A stretch of 64,000 nt of DNA from UTCHB3 sp008363265. Lineage in GTDB: Bacteria; Bacteroidota; Ignavibacteria; Ignavibacteriales; Ignavibacteriaceae. The notes below the pieces were generated by a model, which made no database searches, had not been told where the DNA came from, and saw only the letters and a program-made list of their open reading frames with translations. The stretch covers positions 1 to 64,000 of the forward strand of contig BTUW01000014.1 of assembly GCA_045863055.1 (NCBI GenBank). Direction: 5' to 3'. The position numbers and the translations under genes are program-made. Positions 24,247 through 33,388 of this stretch are shown piece by piece. Position 1 is the stretch's first letter. Each line of letters opens with the position of its first letter.

Positions 24247-25778
24247 TGCGAAAAACTGTGGTGATCGGCGCGGGTCTGGGAGGGCTCTCAGCGGCGATCA
24301 GACTGGCCAAAGCCGGGCATGATGTAACGATCCTTGAGCAGAACGGCAAGACTGGCGGGAAGGCCAACGAGATAAGACGCCACGGCTTCAGGTTCGATAC
24401 CGGCCCGTCTTTGCTTACGATGCCATTTGTTATTGAGCAACTCTTTGAGGAAGTGGGGCTTGATGTCCGGGATCATCTTGAGTTTATCCAGCCTGAGGTG
24501 TTGTGCAAATATCACTTCCCCTCGGGTAAGATCGTAAACGCGTGGGCCGATCTTGAGAGGTTCAAGTCGGAACTTGTGGACAAATTCAATGAAAACCCCC
24601 AGAAGGTGAAAGAATATTTCAACTATTCCAAGACCATTTACGATCTTACAGCCGATCTCTTCCTGTTCAACAGTTTTCGCGAATGGTCAACCTTCTTCAA
24701 TAAAAAAGCGGCGGCAACACTTCTGAATTTGCCAAAGATCGATTCGTTCAGAACGATGCATCAGGCTAACACTTCTTTCTTCAAGCATCCGGAGGCAGTA
24801 CAGCTGTTCGACCGCTATGCCACCTACAATGGCTCGAACCCCTACAAAGCTCCCGCAACCCTGAATATCATCCAGCATGTCGAGTACAGTATCGGCGGTT
24901 ACACGCTGAAAGGGGGCATTTATGCCCTTTCCAAAGCTCTTACTGAGGTTGCTCTGCAACTCGGTGTAAAAATCGAAACCGGTGTGAAAGTGGACGAGAT
25001 CGTGCTTGAATCAAACAAGGTGATCGGCGCGAGGTGCCGCGAAAAATGTATCCCGAATGAGAACAGGGTCGTTGGCGTAAGGTGCGGCGGCAGGATCATT
25101 GAGTCGGATATTGTTATTTCAAACTCCGATGTCACCTACACTTATAGAAATCTCCTCAACGATTCACAGGTGAAGCCGGCCAAAAAATATTACAAGACCG
25201 AGCCATCCTCATCTGCCCTTGTTTTCTATTGGGGTGTAAACGGGGATTACCCACAACTCGAGACGCACAATATCCTCTTTTCGAAGGATTATCCGACCGA
25301 GTTTGACGAGATATTCAACAAAGGTAAGGCACCGGAAGACCCTACTGTTTACATTTACATCTCATCGAAGATAAATAAAGATGACGCGCCGGAGGGGCAC
25401 GAGAACTGGTTTGTAATGATCAACATGCCTCCGTCAAAGGGTTCCGGCGGGGTGGATGTAGCGGGCATCAGGAAAAACATAATTGAAAAGATCAGGTCAG
25501 TCCTTGGAATCGATCTCAGTGATAAAATCGTTTTTGAAGAGGTCCTTACGCCTGCACTGATTGAGGAGAGAACCTCCTCTGTTTACGGGAGCCTCTACGG
25601 AATTTCATCGAACAACAAGTACGCTGCGTTCCTGAGACAGGATAACCGCTCGGCGCAGTATCCGGGTCTTTATTTCTGTGGTGGAAGTGCCCACCCGGGC
25701 GGGGGAATACCCTTGGTGATTCTCTCAGGGAAGATAACCGCCGATCTGATAAAGAAATACGAGGTCGAGGAATGGTAG
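24246..25778 (+). CDS. crtD: CrtD-like carotenoid 3',4'-desaturase (CrtI family)
   Basis: Second CrtI-type flavoenzyme of the cluster, 510 residues. The FAD motif is TVVIGAGLGGLSAAIRLAKA at residues 3-22; RFDTGPSLLTMPFVIEQLF and the C-terminal GLYFCGGSAHPGGGIPLVIL fit Bacteroidota CrtD. CrtD enzymes desaturate the 3,4 position of 1-hydroxylated carotenoids, which suits the CruF hydratase downstream. A near-repeat (VIGARCREK and VVGVRCGG, about residues 258-280) looks like a small internal duplication. A second phytoene desaturase is the alternative. Confidence 0.85.
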   Translation: MRKTVVIGAGLGGLSAAIRLAKAGHDVTILEQNGKTGGKANEIRRHGFRFDTGPSLLTMPFVIEQLFEEVGLDVRDHLEFIQPEVLCKYHFPSGKIVNAWADLERFKSELVDKFNENPQKVKEYFNYSKTIYDLTADLFLFNSFREWSTFFNKKAAATLLNLPKIDSFRTMHQANTSFFKHPEAVQLFDRYATYNGSNPYKAPATLNIIQHVEYSIGGYTLKGGIYALSKALTEVALQLGVKIETGVKVDEIVLESNKVIGARCREKCIPNENRVVGVRCGGRIIESDIVISNSDVTYTYRNLLNDSQVKPAKKYYKTEPSSSALVFYWGVNGDYPQLETHNILFSKDYPTEFDEIFNKGKAPEDPTVYIYISSKINKDDAPEGHENWFVMINMPPSKGSGGVDVAGIRKNIIEKIRSVLGIDLSDKIVFEEVLTPALIEERTSSVYGSLYGISSNNKYAAFLRQDNRSAQYPGLYFCGGSAHPGGGIPLVILSGKITADLIKKYEVEEW

Positions 25779-26431
25779 CTGCTGACAGAAAACCTTGGTT
25801 CGACCGTCTTTTCACAATGTACCTTGAGAGATTGATGCGGAAACACTTCTCCCATTTTTACCTTGTGGGCGAGTTCCCCAAGGTGGAGGATTGTGTATCG
25901 GTCACTTTCACACCGAACCATTTTTCATGGTGGGACGGCTTCTTCATTCAGAAGATCCAGAGGGAGTTTTTGCCTGACAAACACTTCCACATCCTCATGC
26001 TATCCAATCAGTTGAAGGTTTATAAATTTTTCAAGTGGATGGGTGCCTATGGCATCGATCTCGACGACACGAAAAGCATTATCAAAACCGTGAAATACAC
26101 CCGCGAACTTCTTTCTGATCCCGGGAACCTTACTGTTATCTACCCTCAGGGTGAGATCAGGCCTTATGATGAGCGACCGATGGAGATGCGCGAAGGGATA
26201 TCCCGTTTTGTCGGGGGCCTTGGTGACCGTTCGGTGGTGATCCCCGTGGCATTCAAAGCTCAGTTTGAGGAAGATAAGCTCCCTGCCCTCTATTGTTCGG
26301 TCGGCGAGCCCGTTCCGGCGGGTGTGGTCGAAAAGGATTTTACCGGCTTCGAGGAAAAATTTCTTGCCAATCTGAATAAACTTGACGCGGCAGCCTGGAA
26401 GAAGGAATTCACGAGGGACCTCTTCAAATGA
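25772..26431 (+). CDS. PlsC-like acyltransferase
   Basis: A 219-residue glycerophosphate-type acyltransferase. H50 and D55 in TPNHFSWWDGFF form the HX4D catalytic motif, and YPQGEIRPYDERP corresponds to the downstream acceptor motif. It overlaps crtD by 7 bases and the glycosyltransferase by 4. In this context it most probably puts a fatty acyl chain on the carotenoid glycoside, a role analogous to CruD of green sulfur bacteria. A general 1-acylglycerol-3-phosphate acyltransferase remains possible. Confidence 0.85.
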   Translation: MVAADRKPWFDRLFTMYLERLMRKHFSHFYLVGEFPKVEDCVSVTFTPNHFSWWDGFFIQKIQREFLPDKHFHILMLSNQLKVYKFFKWMGAYGIDLDDTKSIIKTVKYTRELLSDPGNLTVIYPQGEIRPYDERPMEMREGISRFVGGLGDRSVVIPVAFKAQFEEDKLPALYCSVGEPVPAGVVEKDFTGFEEKFLANLNKLDAAAWKKEFTRDLFK

Positions 26432-27543
26432 CCCCCGAAATGATCTTCCTGGTCGTAGTCTCGGTCTTCTCATTCATCACGATGGTGGTGGCTCTCTACA
26501 ACTATTTTACAGCCCCCATGCCCGGGAAAAATCTGCATGAGGATCTGCCGGAAGGTGAAGAGCCCCTTGTTTCCATACTTATCCCAGCGCGGAACGAAGA
26601 GAAGAACATAGCCAACTGTGTCCAGGCGTGCCTCGCGCAGAATTACAAAAACATCGAAGTATTGGTCCTTGATGACAATTCAGATGACCGGACCCCGCTG
26701 ATCGTTAAAACTCTCGCGAAGGGGGACAGCCGCGTACGCCTCCTTTCAGGTACTCCTCTTGCCACCGGATGGCTCGGGAAGAATTGGGCGTGCCACCAAC
26801 TTTCACAGGCTGCCAAGGGAGATTATTTTCTCTTCGTGGATGCCGATGTTGTGATGAAGCCTGCAGCCGTGGGGACCGCCTTGGCAGCGATGAAGAAACA
26901 CCGGCTTTCAATGTTCTCAATTTTTCCGACTCAGATTCTTTCGGGTCCTGGTGCCTCGCTTGTCATACCCATCATGAACTGGCTGCTGTTGAACTTTTTG
27001 CCATTGAAGCAGGTATACAGGGGGAAGTCGCCGAGTCTTGTGGCAGCCAACGGACAGTTTATAGCTTTTGAAAAAGCTGCTTATCATCGCAACGGCGGGC
27101 ATGTCAGGGTAAAGGAGAAGGTTGTGGAAGATATGGAACTCGCGCGCGGGGTAAAGATCTCCGGCGAGAAAATGATGACCGCCTTGGGGGGTGATGTGGT
27201 TGAATGCAGAATGTACCCCGATCTTGCTTCATCGGTTAAAGGGTTCACAAAGAATTTCTATCCCGGGTTCGGGATTCCCGCACTGCTCTTTTTTATGATG
27301 ATCAATTTCTTTATATTGGTTTACTTGTTTCCATATTTTATGTTCGTAATCAACCCGCTATGGTTGGTACCCGTTTTATTCAATACAGTTTCGAAGGTGT
27401 CGATCTCCCTCCTGAGCCGCTCATACCTCACGGTAGAGATTTTCGCACACCCCGCACAGATGATTATTATGTATATTACAGGGATGCGTTCGATTTATTT
27501 TTCAAAATCAGGAAGGCTTGAATGGAAAGGCAGAACCTTGTAG
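26428..27543 (+). CDS. Family 2 glycosyltransferase, carotenoid type (CruC/CrtQ-like)
   Basis: A 371-residue membrane glycosyltransferase. An N-terminal helix (residues 5-27) is followed by the GT-A domain (VSILIPARNEEKNIANCVQA), a DxD metal site in FLFVDADVVM, and VEDMELARGVKISG near the acceptor site, then three C-terminal membrane helices. Homologues glycosylate hydroxylated carotenoids. It is coupled to its neighbours by a 4-base overlap upstream and a 22-base overlap with cruF downstream. The likely acceptor is the 1'-hydroxyl made by CruF. Confidence 0.87.
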   Translation: MTPEMIFLVVVSVFSFITMVVALYNYFTAPMPGKNLHEDLPEGEEPLVSILIPARNEEKNIANCVQACLAQNYKNIEVLVLDDNSDDRTPLIVKTLAKGDSRVRLLSGTPLATGWLGKNWACHQLSQAAKGDYFLFVDADVVMKPAAVGTALAAMKKHRLSMFSIFPTQILSGPGASLVIPIMNWLLLNFLPLKQVYRGKSPSLVAANGQFIAFEKAAYHRNGGHVRVKEKVVEDMELARGVKISGEKMMTALGGDVVECRMYPDLASSVKGFTKNFYPGFGIPALLFFMMINFFILVYLFPYFMFVINPLWLVPVLFNTVSKVSISLLSRSYLTVEIFAHPAQMIIMYITGMRSIYFSKSGRLEWKGRTL

Positions 27544-28181
27544 AAAAATACTGGCCTGTATTGTTGCTGGCGTTTTTCTACGCGGTTGGAGTTCTTGGGC
27601 ATTCGCTCGAAAATTTTCTTCCGCTGATGAAGGACCTCACGCCTTACACGCTTCTGATCTCCTCGGCTTTTGTTGTTTGGATCACCAGAAATGACTGGAA
27701 CAAAAAGGTGATTATCTGGGGAGTGGCAACATTTATTTCTACCTTCGTTCTCGAAGTGGTGGGAGTGCATACCGGCCTTATATTCGGCCGCTACACTTAC
27801 GGTGAGACCCTCGGTCTTAAACTTTTCGAAGTGCCGCTGATCATCGGACTGAACTGGGTGATCATAATTTATGCCGTTGTTTCGATCCTGACCAAGGCCA
27901 CCGATAATCTTTTCGCGTTCATCTTTCTTGTAGGAACTGCAGTTGTCGCATTTGATTTTGTAATGGAACCGGTTGCAGTGCAGTTGAACTACTGGAGATG
28001 GGAGGGTGACAAGATACCTTTCCAGAACTATCTGGCGTGGTTCCTTATCGCTGTAAGTTCGGCTACAGGATACTACTTCCTGAAAGAGAAACCCGAGAAT
28101 GAATTGCCTATCTGGTACGTCGGGATACAGTTCCTCTTTTTCCTTTTATTAAGTTTCATACTGGATGCCAATGTCCTATAA
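27522..28181 (+). CDS. cruF: Carotenoid 1',2'-hydratase, CruF family
   Basis: A 219-residue integral membrane protein with about seven helices. It matches the CruF (DUF422) family by VGVHTGLIFGRYTYGETLG, FEVPLIIGLNWVIIIY and DFVMEPVAVQLNYWRWEG. CruF adds water across the terminal 1',2' double bond of an acyclic psi end, giving a tertiary alcohol. Its presence means that at least one end of the pigment stays uncyclised. The gene overlaps both neighbours (22 bases with the glycosyltransferase, 17 with crtW). Confidence 0.92.
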   Translation: MERQNLVEKYWPVLLLAFFYAVGVLGHSLENFLPLMKDLTPYTLLISSAFVVWITRNDWNKKVIIWGVATFISTFVLEVVGVHTGLIFGRYTYGETLGLKLFEVPLIIGLNWVIIIYAVVSILTKATDNLFAFIFLVGTAVVAFDFVMEPVAVQLNYWRWEGDKIPFQNYLAWFLIAVSSATGYYFLKEKPENELPIWYVGIQFLFFLLLSFILDANVL

Positions 28182-28890
28182 AGGTCTCTTTATTGCTCTG
28201 GCGATAATCGGACTTTGGGGAGGGCATCTCTTCTATATTCTCTCCTATGTCGATCCCGACCCGCTGACAGTAATCTTCTGGGTGCACCTGTTTGTTCAGG
28301 GCTACCTTTACACCGGGCTTTTCATCACCGGGCATGACGCCATGCACGGCACTGTGAGCAAAAACAAAACTGTGAACAAGGTGTTGGGATTTGTGGCTAC
28401 AATTCTCTTCGCGGGAATGTCGTACAACCGGCTGATAAAGCACCACTTCGATCACCACCGCTACCCGGGGAGTGAGAAGGATCCGGACTTTAATGTTAAA
28501 ACGCAGAACTTCTGGCTGTGGTGGTTTACTTTTATGCGAAGGTATACGACCATTGGACAGATCGTGTTCATGGCGGTAGCATACAATGTGCTGAAAATAT
28601 GGTTCAGCGAGCAGGCAATTATTCTATTCTGGGTTGTTCCGGCATTCCTTGGGACACTTCAGTTGTTCTACTTCGGGACATACCTGCCCCATAAATATCC
28701 TCACACCGAAGAGATGCTGCCGCACAACGCACGTTCCCTTAAGAAGAACCACGTCTGGGCGATGGTAAGTTGCTACTTCTTCGGGTATCACTACGAACAC
28801 CACAGCTACCCGGGCATTCCGTGGTGGCGCCTTTACAGGATCAGGGAAAAAGGGCTCTCACGGGCCGAGATCCTTAAACACCAGCACTGA
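28165..28890 (+). CDS. crtW: Beta-carotene ketolase CrtW
   Basis: Di-iron membrane oxygenase of 241 residues that adds a 4-keto group to beta rings. The histidine clusters of the fatty acid hydroxylase/desaturase superfamily are present: HDAMH (57-61), HHFDHH (93-98), LPHKYPH, and YHYEHHSYPGIPWW near the C-terminus. The latter and FGTYLPHKYPH are CrtW-like. A second ATG two codons on (28171) is equally possible. It is the last gene of the crt operon; the convergent aldo/keto reductase starts 3 bases beyond the stop and no terminator is visible. Confidence 0.92.
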   Translation: MPMSYKGLFIALAIIGLWGGHLFYILSYVDPDPLTVIFWVHLFVQGYLYTGLFITGHDAMHGTVSKNKTVNKVLGFVATILFAGMSYNRLIKHHFDHHRYPGSEKDPDFNVKTQNFWLWWFTFMRRYTTIGQIVFMAVAYNVLKIWFSEQAIILFWVVPAFLGTLQLFYFGTYLPHKYPHTEEMLPHNARSLKKNHVWAMVSCYFFGYHYEHHSYPGIPWWRLYRIREKGLSRAEILKHQH

Positions 28891-28893
28891 AAG

Positions 28894-30330
28894 TTATCTC
28901 TCCATAAACCAGTAGGCCTCAGGGTCTCCTGTTCCAGAAACCTGACCCAGCCCGGTCACTTCACTCGAGTACTCCCTCTGTCTCATACCGACAAGAACTG
29001 AAGAAATATATGGAAGTGAAGCCGTAAGGGCAAGTGCTTTGGTCTGGAGAGTTCCCGCGCGAAGCTCCTGTGGGATATAATTGTTAAGAAGTCCGTGAAG
29101 CTTCATATTGTTAAGGTTGTACTTCGCGATCACGATGTTCCGCAGGATGAAGACAAAATTCTTTAATTCGCCGAGGAAGTTCTTTGTCACTTCAGTGATC
29201 ATTGGGGGCATCATCTCATTTTCGATCACGTTGGCGGTGATTATTCTGGTTCTGGGATTTACGTAGAACTCGATCAAGTCGTTGAGGGCAACGGGATTGT
29301 CGAGATCATCAAGATTTTTCATTAGGAATTTGGCTGCACCGAACGAATCTTTCAGATCCTGGAACTTCTCAACGCCGATCCTTGTCTGCCTCTTGATCTC
29401 ATGAAGGACATTTTCCGCGAGAGCATCTACCGCACGGAAAGTGCTCTGAAGATCTTTAAGGTTATAGCTGCCGTCCATTTTGAAGTCGGCAAGTCTCTCG
29501 ATCCTGTTATTGACGATAGCGTTCAGAGGCCGGTTGATAACGATGCCGAGGCCTGCCTTGGCCGCGAGTTTAATGGCACTTTTACCGTTCTCAGCCTGGT
29601 TTATAAGGGTGAGCCCGTCTTTTTCCTTCAGGTTGAGGGGCAACTGGATCACTCCGATCCCTTTGTCGTTCTTGCCGTTGGGTGATATCTTGATGACCTC
29701 TTCAAGTGATGTAAAATTCTTATGGAAACTCTGATATCCGAAGGTATTGGAGGATATCCCGTAGCTCCTTATCCTGCCCGCTTTTATCTCCTCTTCGAGG
29801 TGTTCGAACGCTGCGCGCAGCCTGCCGTAGTACTCTTTGCGGACCTTGGAGAGGTCCCGCTCCGTTGAGTACATCAGGAAATATTCAGGATTGTGCAGAA
29901 AGAAAACATCAAGGTAGCCGCACTTCATTCTGTGGAGTGACTCACTTATCTGATCCTTCAGAAAAGAGGGGTGAATACAGTGCTTCAGATCAGGGGAACA
30001 GTTGGTTATTTCAGGGTATGGATCACCGGAGGCATCGTGTCTCTTTACGGTTTCAAGGTTTTTGCCCTGAATGTATCCGGCTTTCGACGCGACAACAAAG
30101 TCGCCACGGTGCAGATCGGTTGAATCTTCAATTTCCTGTAAAACCTCACCGATCAGCAACTCGCTATTGCCGTCGCTGTAGTTGGTTGAGGTATCAATAA
30201 AGTTTACGCCTGAGAGAAGAGCGTGTCTGAGCGCGTCCATGTGGCCGTGGATGCGTTTATCGATCCTGTAGCTGCCGAAACCGAACACTGACACTTCGAT
30301 CCCGGTTTTTCCGAGTGGTCTTTTCTCCAT
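28894..30330 (-). CDS. Aldo/keto reductase with C-terminal helical extension
   Basis: NADPH-dependent oxidoreductase of 478 residues. The catalytic tetrad D46, Y51, K83, H146 is seen in DTSTNYSDG, VVASKAGY and VFFLHNPEY. Typical members have 300-340 residues; here about 130 extra residues, mainly helical, lie at about 300-440, before a last segment (LPYISSVLVGMRQREY) that resembles the normal family C-terminus. The start has a good SD (GAGG). The substrate is unknown. The gene converges on crtW with 3 bases between, so it may not belong to the pigment pathway. Confidence 0.88.
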   Translation of the reverse strand: MEKRPLGKTGIEVSVFGFGSYRIDKRIHGHMDALRHALLSGVNFIDTSTNYSDGNSELLIGEVLQEIEDSTDLHRGDFVVASKAGYIQGKNLETVKRHDASGDPYPEITNCSPDLKHCIHPSFLKDQISESLHRMKCGYLDVFFLHNPEYFLMYSTERDLSKVRKEYYGRLRAAFEHLEEEIKAGRIRSYGISSNTFGYQSFHKNFTSLEEVIKISPNGKNDKGIGVIQLPLNLKEKDGLTLINQAENGKSAIKLAAKAGLGIVINRPLNAIVNNRIERLADFKMDGSYNLKDLQSTFRAVDALAENVLHEIKRQTRIGVEKFQDLKDSFGAAKFLMKNLDDLDNPVALNDLIEFYVNPRTRIITANVIENEMMPPMITEVTKNFLGELKNFVFILRNIVIAKYNLNNMKLHGLLNNYIPQELRAGTLQTKALALTASLPYISSVLVGMRQREYSSEVTGLGQVSGTGDPEAYWFMER

Positions 30331-30488
30331 TTTATCCTCTTATTCCCTTTAATTGGAATCTAAATATAATAAAATAAACACTAATATTAATACAAGGTGG
30401 TGCAAAATGATTTCCCAAAAGAAATAATTACCCCTTTTTGAATTAAATTGAGGGTTCAAAGAAAAAAAATTGCGAGTTGAGTTCCGGT

Positions 30489-30953
30489 ATGTTTAAGATT
30501 GCTTTGCTGGTAATGTTTCTTCTGGTGCCGGCGGTTTCCTCCGCCCAGTACCTCGAGTACGAAGAGATGATGGAAGTGCTTGATGTGGCGGCAGACACTT
30601 CTGCCACGACGAAGTATATGCTGGGGAAGAAATTTATTGTAAACTCGATTGATGAAGGGGAGGCAGGTTTTAGCCTGGTCTTCGAATCACCAGTCAAAGA
30701 CGATGACTATTTCATTGGTGTGTATGAAGATAAAACAAACGGATTTTACACGATCATTGAATATACCAAGAATCCTGCCCGGTGGGATGCCTACATCCGT
30801 ACCGCCAAGAGAAACGATTTCGCATTCTCAGCCATGAAGAATATTGAAGAAGGCGTCACCTACTTCACATACACCAAGGGTGAGATGCTGATGGGCATGA
30901 TGGTGATCAGAAGCGAGGCGGGAGTCAAATACCAGTTCTCTTTTACCAGGTAA
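30489..30953 (+). CDS. Small exported protein of unknown function
   Basis: A 154-residue protein with a clean signal peptide (MFKIALLVMFLLVPAVSSAQ, cleavage after SSA). The ATG at 30489 is preferred to a TTG at 30477. The mature part is a compact alpha/beta domain (FSLVFESPVKDDDYFIGVYE) with no cysteines or known motif. It is a single gene between two minus-strand units. No function can be assigned. Confidence 0.75.
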   Translation: MFKIALLVMFLLVPAVSSAQYLEYEEMMEVLDVAADTSATTKYMLGKKFIVNSIDEGEAGFSLVFESPVKDDDYFIGVYEDKTNGFYTIIEYTKNPARWDAYIRTAKRNDFAFSAMKNIEEGVTYFTYTKGEMLMGMMVIRSEAGVKYQFSFTR

Positions 30954-30987
30954 GTCACGCTGTCTCTCAATTCCTGAATTCTCTCTT

Positions 30988-33153
30988 CTATTTCAGCAGT
31001 ACCATTTTAATGGATGCACGGTTGTTACCCGCGGTAACAGTGAGGATGTAAACTCCTGAGGGGAGATCCCCTGCATTGAAGTTAATTGTATGCCTTCCCT
31101 TCTGCCTGAATTCTGTTGGTACCGACCTGACCATTTCTCCCATGATGTTATATACTGTTATCCCTGTTTCAGAATCCTCAGGCAGATCAAAGTAAACAGT
31201 GGTTGATGGATTAAACGGGTTGGGCCAGTTCTGCGATAATGAGAATTTACCGGGTACGCCCGTGAACGATTCATCAGTCTCTATCCCGAGGGGCTGTCCA
31301 CCGAGGTTGTCAGTATAGAACAAACCCCATAATGTGCCGATATAAATGCGGTTTTGATCAGTTACGCTCATACTATAAGGCGAGCCGGAATTGGCGGGAT
31401 AATAAGCCCTCATCCAGATCCTTCCACCATCGGTTGTGATCCTTAACGGTGAGGTGCCTGCCATTGCCGCATATCCTGTATCAGGGGAAGTAAAAATCAC
31501 ACCTGTCAGAAAAGCTGCATCATGAAAAAGATATTTTTCCCAGTTCTTCCCGCTGTTTGTCGTACGGAAGAATTTATTGTTTTGTCTTACATACACTGTT
31601 GAGTCGTTAAAGCTTCTGATAATCCTGTATGCTCCGGGAATATCTTCGGTTTTATCGAATTCAAACATTGGGATCCCCTCCCATGATTCGCCGCCATTCC
31701 TGATCTTAACGATATTGGTATCCAATATGGCAAACCCGGTAGAGTCGTCATGAAGAAATATGTCATGAAGTCTGTACCCGGGCTGATATTTGAAAACAGG
31801 ACTCCAGTTTCCACCTCTGTCAGTGCTTTTCCACAATTTTGACTGAGGGGGGTAAGAGGCGGTGTCGGTAATAAGAAAATAAGTTGAATCGCTGTGAAGG
31901 TATACCCTTGAGGGCCTCTGTTGCAAAACAGTTCCATTGAAAATATCCGAATATCCTGTTCCGTGGGTGTACCTGAGCAGTTTGAAATCGTTTACTTCAA
32001 GGAACGATGTAAGGCTCTCGGGGGTGCGCTTGTAGGCATAGTTTGGTAAATTGGTTATTGGGCTGTCGTTGCTCCATGTTGTTCCCCCATCAGTGGTGTA
32101 TATAAACCAGGTACCCCAGGCTCCGTCATATATGACGCTTCCTTCCAGATGGTTGAAAAATTTCATGATATCCGGCCGTACAACCTGTCGTTGCCTGACA
32201 GGAGTGAAAGTGTGACCCCCATCCTTTGAAACGGCGAATCGCCCCAGAGAGTCATTACCGAGTATGACGACCAGATGCGACCGGCTTGCAAATTCAAGAT
32301 CAAGTATATCTGAGCCGGGCGTGAACCGGTGCAGTACTTCCTCAGTCGCGAATTGGTTCCTGTAAAGGATCAGTTCGGCTGTTGACGGTTTGAAGGCATA
32401 AACGGAATCGTGGGAGAAGACTTTGAGGATATTGACCGGTGCCGGGGGGGTGAAGACCACATTCCAGTTTACACCAGAATTGGAGGTGAACTGGATCTTG
32501 CCCGCTGTGTGGAAAAAAGCGTTGGTTCCGCCCCAGATGTGGAGGTTGTTTGAAAAATAATCCTGTGGCAAACCCGGATCAGTCCATGTCGCTCCATTGT
32601 TGGTTGACATATAGAGTTTACTGTCGAATGTAACAAACATATTTCCATTCGCGAATATACCCCTGGCTTCGCATCTGTAATTGGGGACCGCGAAGTTTAC
32701 CACACTCCAGGTATTTCCGGCATCCTTGGTAAAGTGTACTTTCCCCAAACTGCAGAACATGCCATCGGTCGGGGATGAAAAGATCAAGCTATTGGGGTAA
32801 TCGGGTGAGATCACGGTCCAGGTGTTGCCGGTATCGCGGGAGACATAGTGGCGTTTTACAGCACTCATGAAGATTGTGGAAGCGTTTGTCATTGTAAGAC
32901 CAAAGCAATCCACCCAACCATCAGGCGACGGGAAGTTGAAAGGTTTATAGGAGACGGTTTTCAACTGATCGTTTGAGAACATCAACTCAGGCGACCACCC
33001 CGCCGATACAAATACAGTTGTATCCCAAACCGCGACCGTGCGGTACACATAATGTTGAATTTCAGGGAGCAATCGCACATATTGTGCCCGTGCTCCCGTG
33101 AAGCAAATTAGAAACAAAGCGATTGTTGCAAATATTTTGCTTTGTCCCGGCAT
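30988..33153 (-). CDS. Secreted Asp-box repeat protein with T9SS sorting domain
   Basis: A 721-residue secreted protein. A signal peptide (SKIFATIALFLICFTGARAQ) is followed by at least eight Asp-box/BNR-like repeats (SRDTGNTWTV, TKDAGNTWSV, TNNGATWTD, TTDGGTTWSN, STDRGGNWSP, TNSGKNWEK). These build a beta-propeller like that of sialidases or Ycf48. The last 85 residues (SQNWPNPFNPSTTVYFDLPE to KMVLLK) are a type A T9SS sorting domain, so the protein is exported by the type IX system and anchored at the surface. ATG 33153 is chosen because the upstream extension to 33213 is full of palindromes. No catalytic residues are visible. Confidence 0.9.
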   Translation of the reverse strand: MPGQSKIFATIALFLICFTGARAQYVRLLPEIQHYVYRTVAVWDTTVFVSAGWSPELMFSNDQLKTVSYKPFNFPSPDGWVDCFGLTMTNASTIFMSAVKRHYVSRDTGNTWTVISPDYPNSLIFSSPTDGMFCSLGKVHFTKDAGNTWSVVNFAVPNYRCEARGIFANGNMFVTFDSKLYMSTNNGATWTDPGLPQDYFSNNLHIWGGTNAFFHTAGKIQFTSNSGVNWNVVFTPPAPVNILKVFSHDSVYAFKPSTAELILYRNQFATEEVLHRFTPGSDILDLEFASRSHLVVILGNDSLGRFAVSKDGGHTFTPVRQRQVVRPDIMKFFNHLEGSVIYDGAWGTWFIYTTDGGTTWSNDSPITNLPNYAYKRTPESLTSFLEVNDFKLLRYTHGTGYSDIFNGTVLQQRPSRVYLHSDSTYFLITDTASYPPQSKLWKSTDRGGNWSPVFKYQPGYRLHDIFLHDDSTGFAILDTNIVKIRNGGESWEGIPMFEFDKTEDIPGAYRIIRSFNDSTVYVRQNNKFFRTTNSGKNWEKYLFHDAAFLTGVIFTSPDTGYAAMAGTSPLRITTDGGRIWMRAYYPANSGSPYSMSVTDQNRIYIGTLWGLFYTDNLGGQPLGIETDESFTGVPGKFSLSQNWPNPFNPSTTVYFDLPEDSETGITVYNIMGEMVRSVPTEFRQKGRHTINFNAGDLPSGVYILTVTAGNNRASIKMVLLK

Positions 33154-33388
33154 TTCACGCCGGCATCCGGTTCTAAACCGGACTGTGCCGTGGCTTTCCA
33201 TTATTTTTCCCAAAATAAATTAATGCGTTATCTGTAAGATAAAAAAAAATCAACTCCGGCAATTTTCCTCCTTTTTTTTGTCTTAAATGCTCTTCTCTCT
33301 TTTCCGTAAATTGAGAATAAATTTATGAGTATTTGGCTCTATTAGAGAAGAATGTGAAACAAATAACCTGCCCGGAAGTATAAACTCT

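Noticed and set aside
30988..33153. Sialidase or photosystem II assembly factor
   Set aside because: Only the Asp-box repeats are shared; no sialidase active-site residues are seen, and the T9SS sorting domain points to a generic surface protein.
33154..33213. Extension of the Asp-box protein to 33213
   Set aside because: The added residues precede a clean signal peptide, and the DNA there is made of palindromes (CCGGC / GCCGG and CCGGTT / AACCGG).
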